Shown here: positions 11,040-18,224 of the stretch, piece by piece
Numbering within the stretch: the stretch's first letter is position 1
Layout: the number at the start of each line of letters is the position of its first letter
Source of the DNA: Actinomycetes bacterium
Lineage (GTDB): Bacteria > Actinomycetota > CADDZG01 > JAHWKV01
DNA length: 37,555 bases
Assembly: GCA_029263035.1 (NCBI GenBank)
Contig: JAJCYF010000186.1
Coordinates: 1-37,555, forward strand
Direction of reading: 5' to 3'
Made by a program: the position numbers and the translations under genes
The notes under the pieces: model-generated
The model's database searches: none
The model's input: the letters and a program-made list of their open reading frames with translations, nothing else
What the model was told of the DNA's origin: nothing

Positions 11040-12716
11040 ATGCTGGTTGGAGTAATCGTTGACCTGTCGGTCTGGGGTCTCAACAAGCAACTGACCTATT
11101 CCGTACCGCCGGATCTGGTGGAGCGCGTCCGGGTCGGGTCGATCGTCAGAGTCCCCCTGCGGAACCGCCGGATCCGGGGGTGGGTGGTTTCCGTCGATCC
11201 CGCAGCGGAGCCGGCCGAAGGCATCTCACCGATAGCTGCAGTCAGCGGGCGGGGACCGGTGTTCGACGAAGCTCTGCTCCAGATGTCCAGGGTCCTGGCC
11301 CGGCGCTACGTCTGCCCGCTCAGCTCGTTCCTTTCGCTGTTCACCCCGATGCGGCTGGGCCGGCGCGGGGTATTGTGGCCCCAGGGTCCGGCATCAGCCG
11401 GCGAAGACCCGGGCGGGCGGGTGCTTTGGCGCCTGAAGCCGGGTGAGGACCCGCTGCCGCGCTACGCGGGGCTGGTCGCGGCGGAGCTGTCCGCCGGCCG
11501 GGGGGTGATCCTGGCGGTCCCGGAGGTGCGTGAGGGCTCCCGCATTCTCGGTGAGCTGGCACAGCGGTTCCCCGCCGATGCCGCCGTGGTTCACAGCGGT
11601 ATCGACCCGGCCGACCGGTCGAAGGCCCTCTGGGAGGTGGCCGCAGGCAAGCGCCGGCTGGTGCTCGGCGGCCGGGCCGCTCTGTTCGCCCCCGCCCTTG
11701 ACCTGGGAACGGTGGTCCTGCACCAGGAGCACGACCCGTCGTTCAAGGAGCAGCAGTCGCCCTACTACGACGCCCGGGTTGTCGCCGAGGCCCGGGCCGC
11801 CGTAACCGGGGCCGGGCTGGTAGCAGCCAGCGCCACCCCGTCGCTGAACCCGTCGTTCTGGCCCGACGTTGACTCAGGCCTGCCGGTTGCGGCGTGGCAG
11901 GTGGAAGGGACCGACCGGCGTGACGAGCGGGCCGGCTGGCCCGCGACCGAGGTGGTGCAGCCGCCCAACCGGGGGCTGCCCCAGCGGGCGATCGCCTGCA
12001 TCCTGGACGCCCGCAAGAGGGGAGAGCGGTCGATCATCCTGCTGCCCCGGGTTCAGGCCACCGCCTCCGGGCCCGGACCCGAGGAGCTGATTGCGTTTCT
12101 TGCCCGGGTGGTCCCCGGCGCCCGGGTCGCCCGCGCCGACCGCCCGGGCCTGGGGAACGATCCCGGGGCCCTGCGGGAGGCCCTGACCGCCGACGTGGTG
12201 ATCGCCACCGAGGCCGGCCTCGCCGATGTGCCCCGGCCGGCGGTTTCCGTTGCCATCGCGCTAGGGGTGGACGGCTACTTCTCCAAGCCCAAGGGCCGCG
12301 CGGCCGAGGATGCGATGGCCGCCCTGTGGTCTCTGGCCGGCCTGGTCGCCGGGCGCCGGCCGAAGGGACGCCTGATCCTGGAGGTACACACCGGGGACCA
12401 CCACGGCATCGAGGCTCTGGTCCGCGGCGACTACCGGTTCTTCGTTCGCAAGGAGCTCGAGGTCCGGCAGGAATCCGATGCCCCTCCCTACCGGTCGATG
12501 ATCCGGCTGCAGACCGCCGGCGCGCCCCCGGAGTTCGTCGAGCAGCTTCGCTCGCTGCCGGCCACCAGGGTGCTCGGACCGGTGGCCGGGGGCAATCTGG
12601 GGTACGAGATCCTGCTCAAGACCTCGGCCCTGGAGACTATCCTCGATCCTTTGGGTACGATTGTTTCCACAGCACCTCAACGGGTTCTTGTTGAGGTGGA
12701 CCTCAAGGACTGGTGA
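11040..12716 (+). CDS. priA: Primosomal protein N' (PriA), degenerate and probably helicase-inactive
   Basis: A 558-aa PriA-family protein, shorter than the ~730 aa of active enzymes. The N-terminal DNA 3'-end-binding domain is kept (VGVIVDLSVWGLNKQLTYSV...RVPLRNRRIRGWVV). The helicase core has lost its key residues. The Walker A region reads LSAGRGVILAVPEVREG with no GKT, and the DEAH-like motif has become LHQEHDPSFKEQ. The zinc-binding cysteine cluster is absent; only two cysteines remain in the protein. Such ATPase-dead PriA proteins are familiar from Actinomycetota and may only bind stalled forks or partner proteins. The TGA overlaps a possible GTG start for def. Confidence 0.88.
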   Translation: MLVGVIVDLSVWGLNKQLTYSVPPDLVERVRVGSIVRVPLRNRRIRGWVVSVDPAAEPAEGISPIAAVSGRGPVFDEALLQMSRVLARRYVCPLSSFLSLFTPMRLGRRGVLWPQGPASAGEDPGGRVLWRLKPGEDPLPRYAGLVAAELSAGRGVILAVPEVREGSRILGELAQRFPADAAVVHSGIDPADRSKALWEVAAGKRRLVLGGRAALFAPALDLGTVVLHQEHDPSFKEQQSPYYDARVVAEARAAVTGAGLVAASATPSLNPSFWPDVDSGLPVAAWQVEGTDRRDERAGWPATEVVQPPNRGLPQRAIACILDARKRGERSIILLPRVQATASGPGPEELIAFLARVVPGARVARADRPGLGNDPGALREALTADVVIATEAGLADVPRPAVSVAIALGVDGYFSKPKGRAAEDAMAALWSLAGLVAGRRPKGRLILEVHTGDHHGIEALVRGDYRFFVRKELEVRQESDAPPYRSMIRLQTAGAPPEFVEQLRSLPATRVLGPVAGGNLGYEILLKTSALETILDPLGTIVSTAPQRVLVEVDLKDW

Positions 12717-12718
12717 CC

Positions 12719-13231
12719 ATGTCGATACTCCCGATTCGGCTTTACGGCGACCCTGTGCTGCGCACCCGGGCGGCGGAACTGGACGAGGTGGACCGGCGCG
12801 CCCGCCGCCTGATGAACAACATGACCGACACCATGAAGGAAGCCCCCGGCATCGGGCTGGCGGCACCCCAGGTCGGAATCCTGAAGCGAATTATCGTCTG
12901 GGAGAACGACCAGGACCGGGGCGCCCTGGCGAACCCGGTCATCCTGGAGCGGGAAGGCTCGGTGGAGGGTGAGGAGGGATGTCTTTCGATGCCCGGCATC
13001 ACCTACCCGGTCGTCCGCTCGGAGTGGGTCCTGGTACAGGGGGTCGACGACTCCGGCGATACCGTCAAGTTCGAGACCCGGGATCTGACCGCCCGCATCA
13101 TCCAGCATGAGATTGACCACCTCGACGGAATCCTGTTCATCGACCACCTGCCGCCGGAGCTGCGAAGCGAGGCTCTGGGTGTGCTGAGGGAGCTTGCAGA
13201 GACCTGGGAACAGCAGGAGGTCGCACGGTAG
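12719..13231 (+). CDS. def: Peptide deformylase
   Basis: Removes the formyl group from the N-terminal Met of new proteins. All three motifs are present: PGIGLAAPQVG (residues 43-53), EGCLSMPG with metal ligand Cys88, and QHEIDHLDG with His130, Glu131 and His134. ATG 12719 gives the typical N-terminus MSILPIRLYGDPVLR (170 aa); GTG 12713, overlapping the priA stop, would add two residues. The stop TAG (13229-13231) overlaps the proposed fmt start as GTAG, so the formyl-removing and formyl-adding enzymes are directly coupled. Confidence 0.95.
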   Translation: MSILPIRLYGDPVLRTRAAELDEVDRRARRLMNNMTDTMKEAPGIGLAAPQVGILKRIIVWENDQDRGALANPVILEREGSVEGEEGCLSMPGITYPVVRSEWVLVQGVDDSGDTVKFETRDLTARIIQHEIDHLDGILFIDHLPPELRSEALGVLRELAETWEQQEVAR

Positions 13232-14154
13232 CCAGGCGGGTCGCCCTTTTCGGTACCCCCGGCATAGCCGTACCCGCGCTGCAGGCCCTTATCGACTCCG
13301 AGCACGAGGTCGCCGGGGTCGTTACCGCCCCCGACCGCCCGAGGGGCCGGGGCATGAACCTGCAGCCGTCCGAGGTCAAGGCTCTCGCCCTGGAACACGA
13401 CCTGGAGGTCCTGCAGCCGCCGACCCTGCGCAAGGACGAGGCGCAGGCCGGCCTGCGGGAACTCAATGCAGAAGTCTTTGTGGTGGTCGCCTACGGGCTG
13501 ATCCTGCCCGCGCCGGTGCTTGAGATCCCGCCGCTGGGGTGCGTCAACGTCCACTTCTCCCTGCTGCCCCGCTGGCGGGGGGCCGCTCCCGTGCAGTGGG
13601 CGGTGCTGGAGGGGGATCCGAAGTCCGGGGTGGCCATCATGCAGATGGACCCCGGCCTGGACACCGGTCCGGTTCTTGAGATGGTAGAGGAGCCGGTGCT
13701 GCCCGACGACACCTCCGGCTCCCTGGCCGGCCGCCTGGCGATTCTCGGGGCCGGCCTGCTGCCGGGAATAGTGGCCCGGCTGGACGAGATCTACCCGGTC
13801 CCCCAGCCGGAGGAGGGCGTCACCTACGCCTCCAAGCTGACCCCCGAAGATGCCCGCATCGACTGGTCGATGCCGGCGGAGGCGGTCCGCAACCGGATCC
13901 GGGCGTTCAACCCCCGCCCCGGCGCCTGGAGCCTATTGAACGGCAGGCGGCTGAAGGTGTGGCAGGCAACAGTATTGGAGGGATCTGCGGATGGCCCCGC
14001 CGGAACCCTGAGCGAGCGGGATGGGGAACTCATGGCCGCCACCGGATCCCAGTCGCTGAAGCTGGAGGTGGTGCAGCCCGAGGGCAAAGGCCGGATGAGC
14101 GGGCCCGAGTTCGTGCGGGGCTACGGCCGGGACCTTCCGGCGTCGTTCGGCTAG
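13228..14154 (+). CDS. fmt: Methionyl-tRNA formyltransferase with a non-canonical start codon
   Basis: Formylates the initiator Met-tRNA with 10-formyl-THF. The track begins at ATG 13354, but the frame is open and homologous upstream. ARRVALFGTPGIAVPALQAL and VVTAPDRPRGRG match the N-terminal fold of Fmt and cannot be missing from an active enzyme. No ATG, GTG or TTG exists upstream in frame near the homology. A perfect AGGAGG (13215-13220) lies 7 nt before GTA at 13228, giving 308 aa, normal length. ACG 13225 (4 nt) and CTG 13204 are weaker options. Core motifs are VVVAYGLILP, NVHFSLLPRWRGAAPVQW and MDPGLDTG, with a C-terminal domain after KLTPEDARIDW. A base error (GTG read as GTA) is possible; it would also extend def. 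Confidence 0.93.
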   Translation, partial: VARRVALFGTPGIAVPALQALIDSEHEVAGVVTAPDRPRGRGMNLQPSEVKALALEHDLEVLQPPTLRKDEAQAGLRELNAEVFVVVAYGLILPAPVLEIPPLGCVNVHFSLLPRWRGAAPVQWAVLEGDPKSGVAIMQMDPGLDTGPVLEMVEEPVLPDDTSGSLAGRLAILGAGLLPGIVARLDEIYPVPQPEEGVTYASKLTPEDARIDWSMPAEAVRNRIRAFNPRPGAWSLLNGRRLKVWQATVLEGSADGPAGTLSERDGELMAATGSQSLKLEVVQPEGKGRMSGPEFVRGYGRDLPASFG

Positions 14155-15044
14155 GGCTGCTGGGGGATAGGTACCCCGGCCTCCAGGAGGACATCGCGGT
14201 CCGGCAGGCGGTAGTAGACCTGCCAGTGGTAGTAGCCGTTGAACGCCTTCTCGTCCTCGAGCATCTGCTCGGCGTAGAGGGTGATCGCATCGACGTAGCG
14301 CTGGCTGCGGTTGTAGGCGAACAGGGCCTTGCCCATGTTGCCCGGCGCTCCGGAGGCCTTCAGGTATCGACCGGCGCCGAAGATTGCGTCCCGGGTGTTG
14401 TTGATGTCGCCCTCGCCGTAGGCGGCCCAGGTGGCGGGCATGAACTGCATCGGCCCCTGGGCGCCGGCTGAGCTGTTGCCCCGGATCCGGCCCATTCGGG
14501 TCTCGATCAGGTGAATTGAAGCCAGGTAGGCCCAGGGAATACCGAACTCCGCCTCCGCCTCGCCGTAGTAGCGGCGCAGCTCGTCGGCCGGAGCCGGCTC
14601 CACGATCGTCCAGTCGGGCAGCTTGGTCCCCGGCTTGGTGAGTTGTCGAAGCTCCTCGCCGGCCCGGATGTTGGCCTCCAGGTTGTCCCGCAGGTCGGCC
14701 GGTGCGGCCGCCAGGACCGCCTGCTTGAACGCCGGGTCCGCCACTGCCGCCCGGTAGGCGGCCTGCTGGATCCTGCCGAGGCGGGGCAGCAGGGCGGGAT
14801 CGGTCTGCGGTGATCGGATGGCCTGCTCGGCTGCTATCAGCTCGGTGGCCACCGCCTCTGCGGTGTCCAGAGCCGGTGTGGTCGTCGGGATCGGCGAAGG
14901 TGAAGGAGACGGGGTGGGGGAGGGCGAGGCCGAAACCGAGGGGGTGGGGGATGGGTCGTCCTCGGCGGATGGTGAGTCGCCGCAGGCGCCGAGCACCATC
15001 ATCAGGGCAAGCGGCAGGGCGACAAGACGTCGCCCGAAAAGTAT
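14151..15044 (-). CDS. Lytic transglycosylase-type lipoprotein (SLT domain)
   Basis: Likely cleaves peptidoglycan at the cell surface. The C-terminal half has the lysozyme-like fold: ASIHLIETRMGRIRG with the catalytic Glu, SSAGAQGPMQFMPATWAAYG, then LFAYNRSQRYVDAI. The N-terminus has a lipoprotein signal (GRRLVALPLALMMVLGAC) with Cys21 as the lipidation site, followed by a Pro/Ser-rich linker (PSPTPSPSPSP). The start is uncertain. GTG 15137 would put 31 extra charged residues before an otherwise ideal signal peptide. ATA at 15044 gives an ideal one, with AAGGA 10 nt upstream, so I list ATA (297 aa). The track start at 15626 is implausible. The 3' end overlaps fmt by 4 bp, tail to tail. Confidence 0.85.
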   Translation of the reverse strand: MLFGRRLVALPLALMMVLGACGDSPSAEDDPSPTPSVSASPSPTPSPSPSPIPTTTPALDTAEAVATELIAAEQAIRSPQTDPALLPRLGRIQQAAYRAAVADPAFKQAVLAAAPADLRDNLEANIRAGEELRQLTKPGTKLPDWTIVEPAPADELRRYYGEAEAEFGIPWAYLASIHLIETRMGRIRGNSSAGAQGPMQFMPATWAAYGEGDINNTRDAIFGAGRYLKASGAPGNMGKALFAYNRSQRYVDAITLYAEQMLEDEKAFNGYYHWQVYYRLPDRDVLLEAGVPIPQQP

Positions 15045-15175
15045 TTGGAAAAAGTCCTTAAGATTTCTTAAAACGTGCCGATAAGGACCCGGTCGTCTGT
15101 GTCTTGAAGTTTCTCCGGCGTCCTTCCTCCCACTCACACCGTACCCGCCGCCGCCCCATCGGTCATCCGCTACGC

Positions 15176-15204
15176 TTGGTAGAAGGTTTATCCGCCCGTA
15201 GATT
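15176..15204 (+). promoter_or_regulatory. Candidate promoter of the zinc-ribbon gene
   Basis: TTGGTA (15176-15181), a 17-bp spacer and TAGATT (15199-15204). The predicted transcript start falls only about 6 nt before ATG 15217, so the mRNA may be nearly leaderless. Confidence 0.4.
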
Positions 15205-15216
15205 GAGGGGTGCCCG

Positions 15217-15444
15217 ATGGCGAACTGGAACTGTGAAGACTGCGGCGTGATGATGGACGCAGACGACGAGGGCGAGCCGGAGCCCTGTCCCCGCTGCGGC
15301 AAGGACATGGTGAACTTCGCCGGAGCAGCACTCAAGAACCTGTGCGGAGGAGGAGTCTCGGGGATGACCGAGGGCAGCGCCCAGCCGGCCTCCCAGGGCT
15401 CCCGGCTTCCGAGCCTTTCCCAGACCCCGGTCCCTGATGCCTGA
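15217..15444 (+). CDS. Small zinc-ribbon (rubredoxin-like) protein
   Basis: A 75-aa product. Residues 6-27 hold a zinc ribbon: CEDC at the start, an acidic loop, then CPRCGKDM. The remainder (LCGGGVSGMTEGS...) is Ser/Pro/Gly-rich and probably disordered. The ATG has GAGGGG seven bases upstream. The gene overlaps the next one by 8 bp, so the two are probably translated together, and this protein could be a redox or metal partner of the flavoprotein. The specific role is unknown. Confidence 0.7.
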   Translation: MANWNCEDCGVMMDADDEGEPEPCPRCGKDMVNFAGAALKNLCGGGVSGMTEGSAQPASQGSRLPSLSQTPVPDA

Positions 15445-15898
15445 GATGGATCCCAAGGTCCGGTCGTTCCTGGAGAAGACGGGCTCGGCGGCGATGGTGA
15501 CCCTGAAGAAGGACGGCACTCCTCACGCAGTGCGGGTGGGGTTGGCACTGGTCGACGGCAAGCTGCGGAGCTCGGGCACCCGGGACCGGGTGAGAACCAA
15601 ACACCTGCGCCGCGACCCGCGGGCAACGCTGTTCGTCTTCGACTCCAAGAATCCGGCCAACAGCTACAACTACCTGGGACTGGAGACGACGGTGACCATC
15701 CTCGAAGGCCCGGAAATCCCCGAGTTGAGCATTCGAATGTTCCGGGCGATGCAGGGGATCGATGTCGAGAACCCTGGCGGCCGCAAGCTCAGCTGGTTCG
15801 GCCGGGAGTTGGACGACGAGGCTTTCGCCGCCAAGATGGTCGAAGAGGGCCGGCTGATCTACGAGTTCGAAGTGAACAAATCCTACGGGACGTTGTAG
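15437..15898 (+). CDS. PPOX-class flavin/F420-binding oxidoreductase
   Basis: A 153-aa split-barrel protein of the pyridoxamine-oxidase-like superfamily. FLEKTGSAAMVTLKKDGTPHAV is the typical opening strand pair, RTKHLRRDPRATLFVFD the cofactor-phosphate-binding region, and NYLGLETTVTILEGPE the following barrel strands. Actinobacterial members often use F420 instead of FMN; the sequence alone does not decide which. ATG 15437 and ATG 15446 are both possible, and neither has a strong Shine-Dalgarno, consistent with coupling to the overlapping zinc-ribbon gene. The substrate is unknown. Confidence 0.8.
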   Translation: MPEMDPKVRSFLEKTGSAAMVTLKKDGTPHAVRVGLALVDGKLRSSGTRDRVRTKHLRRDPRATLFVFDSKNPANSYNYLGLETTVTILEGPEIPELSIRMFRAMQGIDVENPGGRKLSWFGRELDDEAFAAKMVEEGRLIYEFEVNKSYGTL

Positions 15899-15901
15899 AA
15901 C

Positions 15902-16234
15902 CTAGCCCGTAGTTAGCCCGAACGGGCTGCCCTCGGAGTCCCGGCAGATAGCCCACTTTTCGCCGGGATGGATGACGGTGCCGCCGAGCTCGGGCACCCG
16001 GGCCAGAGCCGCCGGAAGGTCGGGAACGGCGAAGTAAGGAATGGAGACGGTGTCTCCCGGACCCCGGCCCCGCTCGTGCAGGCCGAACTCAGCCCCACCC
16101 TCGTGGGTCTGCCAGCCCTCGCCTTCGCCGGCCTTGCGGTCCTCCAGCTTGATATCCAGAACTCCGGTCCAAAAGCGCTTTGCACGCCCGGCGTCGTCGG
16201 CGGGGAATTCGATGAGTGATACGGGTGAGGTCAT
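15902..16234 (-). CDS. VOC-family (glyoxalase-like) protein
   Basis: A 110-aa single VOC domain. SLIEFPADDAGRAKRFWTGVL is the typical N-terminal beta-alpha unit, and ALARVPELGGTVIHPGEKWAI followed by DSEGSPFGL is the classic second half. I chose ATG 16234 (MTSPVSLIEF) because the track's 132 upstream residues run through the FMN riboswitch antisense. Metal ligands are incomplete, so an enzymatic role is uncertain; such proteins often bind small ligands or metabolise lactoyl-type compounds. The stop is 3 bp from the end of the convergent PPOX gene. Confidence 0.82.
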   Translation of the reverse strand: MTSPVSLIEFPADDAGRAKRFWTGVLDIKLEDRKAGEGEGWQTHEGGAEFGLHERGRGPGDTVSIPYFAVPDLPAALARVPELGGTVIHPGEKWAICRDSEGSPFGLTTG

Positions 16235-16320
16235 GAAGCCAGGATAGCCGCGATGTAGACACACGCCCGTAGGCACCGCTTGCGCGCATGGTTCATACTC
16301 TTTTCGAACAATAAAAAGAC

Positions 16321-16441
16321 CCGTCTTCGGGGCACGGTGAAATTCCGGACCGGCGGTAAAGCCCGTGACCCTCTTCGCAAGAGGAGGTGGACCTGGTTGA
16401 TTTCCAGGGCCGACAGTCAAAGTCTGGATGGGAGAAGACGG
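16321..16441 (+). ncRNA. FMN riboswitch (RFN element)
   Basis: The conserved core is visible in order: CTTCGGGGCACGGTGAAATT, then CCGGCGGTAAAGCCCG, a variable hairpin (CCTCTTCGCAAGAGG), CCAGGGCCGACAGTCAAAGT and GGATGGGAGAAG. The closing stem P1 is CCGTCTT (16321-16327) with AAGACGG (16435-16441). It lies 85 nt upstream of ribD, so FMN should turn off the riboflavin operon. The expression platform has no clear terminator with a U-run. AGTCC/GGACT (16505-16509 with 16518-16522) can hide the ribD GAGGA, suggesting control of translation. Confidence 0.95.
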
Positions 16442-16526
16442 CCTGGTAAGGCGCGCGGCCACTCGCATGCGTCTTATTCGTGCCTCCCTTCCGCGCCCGG
16501 AGCGAGTCCCGTCACGAGGACTGGCA

Positions 16527-17627
16527 GTGCCCGAGACCGACGATGTATGGATGCGGAGAGCCTTGCGTCTTGCCGCCCGGGGACGGGGCAAGACCAGCCC
16601 AAACCCCATGGTCGGCTGCGTCCTGGTCAAAGACGGGGCCCTGGTGGGCTCCGGCTGGCACCGCCGGGCCGGCGAGCCCCACGCCGAGGTCCTCGCTCTG
16701 CGCAGCGCCGGCGATGCCGCCCGCGGCTCAACGGCCTATGTGACGCTGGAACCCTGCGCCCACCACGGACGCACCCCTCCGTGCGCCACCGCACTGATCG
16801 AAGCGGGCGTAAGCCGGGTCGTCGCCGCCATGGAGGACCCCGATCCCCGGACCGCCGGGAGGGGAATGGCTGCGCTGGAAGCTGCCGGCATATCGACCCG
16901 TGTGGGCGTGCTGGAGCCGGAGGCCCGCAGGCTCAACGAGCAGTACATTTTGCACCGGACCACCGGGCGGCCCTTCGTCACCTACAAGGCCGGGATGTCG
17001 CTGGACGGCAGAACCGCAGCCGCCGACGGCTCCTCGCAGTGGATCACCTCGCCTGAGGCGCGCCGGGACGCCCACCGGCTGCGGGCGCAGTCCGACGCGA
17101 TCTGCGCCGGAGTGGGGACGGTCCTGGCCGACGACCCGAGGCTGACGGTGCGCGGAGTCGCAGGCTCCAGGCCGCCGCTGCGGGTGGTGGTCGATTCAAC
17201 GGCCCGGACGCCGGTTGCCGCACAGGTCCTCTCCGACGGGGCCCCCACGGCAATCTTCACGGCTGCCGGCGACTCGGAGCCGGCGGTGGCGGCGCTGAAG
17301 GAGGCCGGGATTGAGGTGGTCTGCATGCCCGGGGAGCCCGGCACGGTGGACCTGAAGGAGATGTTGCGGATCCTGGGCGACCGGGGCCTCGTCTCGCTGC
17401 TCCTGGAGGGGGGCGCCACGCTGGCCGGCTCGTTTGCCCGAAATGGCCTGATCGACCGTTACGTCTTCTACCTCGCTCCCAAGCTGCTGGGCGCCTCCGG
17501 GGCCGGGGCGTTGAACGGGTGGACGGCGGAGTCGTTGGCCGGCGCCGCCGGCCTGGTCATCTCAGAGGTCAAGCGCATCGGGCCCGACCTCAGGGTCACC
17601 GCCTACCCGGTTCGGGAGGCAAGCTGA
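16527..17627 (+). CDS. ribD: Bifunctional riboflavin deaminase / reductase
   Basis: Deaminates and then reduces the first pyrimidine intermediate of riboflavin synthesis. I chose GTG 16527 (VPETDDVWMRRAL) with GAGGA 7 nt upstream, giving 366 aa; the track start at 16428 overlaps the riboswitch. The deaminase domain (about 1-145) has the zinc ligands His52 (PHAEV), Cys77 and Cys86 (EPCAHHGRTPPC). The reductase domain (about 150-366) has KAGMSLDGRTA, SDAICAGVGTVLADDPRLTVR and LLLEGGATLAGSF. It is the first gene of a four-gene operon under the FMN riboswitch. Its stop overlaps the ribE start by one base. Confidence 0.96.
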   Translation: MPETDDVWMRRALRLAARGRGKTSPNPMVGCVLVKDGALVGSGWHRRAGEPHAEVLALRSAGDAARGSTAYVTLEPCAHHGRTPPCATALIEAGVSRVVAAMEDPDPRTAGRGMAALEAAGISTRVGVLEPEARRLNEQYILHRTTGRPFVTYKAGMSLDGRTAAADGSSQWITSPEARRDAHRLRAQSDAICAGVGTVLADDPRLTVRGVAGSRPPLRVVVDSTARTPVAAQVLSDGAPTAIFTAAGDSEPAVAALKEAGIEVVCMPGEPGTVDLKEMLRILGDRGLVSLLLEGGATLAGSFARNGLIDRYVFYLAPKLLGASGAGALNGWTAESLAGAAGLVISEVKRIGPDLRVTAYPVREAS

Positions 17628-18220
17628 TGTTCACCGGCATCGTGGAGACGGTGGGAACCGCGGCGACGGTCTCGGATTCACGTATCCGGGTTATTTCCGA
17701 ACTGAAGGACCTCGTGGTGGGGGAGTCGATCTCGGTCAACGGCGTCTGCCTGACAGTTACCGAGCCGGAGGCCGGGGCCTTCACCGCCGACATCTCCGAG
17801 GAGACCGCGCGCCGCACCAGCCTGGGAGCGCTGATGCCGGGAACCAAGGTCAATCTCGAACGGGCGATGCGTGCCGACGGCCGCTTCGGGGGCCACATCG
17901 TCCAGGGCCACGTCGACGGGGTCGGCAATGTCGCCGAGCTCGAGCAGCTGGAGGGATCGGCCGAGATGTGGTTCCGGGTTCCCGGCGAGCTCGAGCGATA
18001 TCTGGTCTCCAAAGGTTCGGTCACGGTGGAGGGTGTGAGCCTGACCGTTGCGAGCCTGGAATCCGGCAGGTTCTCGGTCGCCCTCATACCCCACACCCTG
18101 GTCAATACCAACTTCGGCGCCAAGTTGCCCGGAGATCCTGTGAACATAGAAGTAGATGTCCTGGCGAAATACGTCGAGCGGTTGCTCGGCTATGCGCCCG
18201 AGGAAGAGCAGCGGAGGTAA
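17627..18220 (+). CDS. ribE: Riboflavin synthase, alpha subunit
   Basis: Converts two lumazine molecules into riboflavin and a pyrimidine that is reused by RibH. ATG 17627 (MFTGIVETVG) has GGAGG about 8 nt upstream; the track start at 17519 is inside ribD. The 197-aa product has the two tandem lumazine-binding barrels: SISVNGVCLTVT in the first, and HIVQGHVDGVG plus VTVEGVSLTVAS in the second. MFTGIVE is nearly universal at the N-terminus. ribBA follows after 4 bp. Confidence 0.96.
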   Translation: MFTGIVETVGTAATVSDSRIRVISELKDLVVGESISVNGVCLTVTEPEAGAFTADISEETARRTSLGALMPGTKVNLERAMRADGRFGGHIVQGHVDGVGNVAELEQLEGSAEMWFRVPGELERYLVSKGSVTVEGVSLTVASLESGRFSVALIPHTLVNTNFGAKLPGDPVNIEVDVLAKYVERLLGYAPEEEQRR

Positions 18221-18224
18221 CAAA

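Noticed and set aside
13354-14154. fmt starting at ATG 13354 as in the ORF track
   Set aside because: It would remove the conserved N-terminal FGTPG and PDRPRGRG segments that continue in the same open frame.
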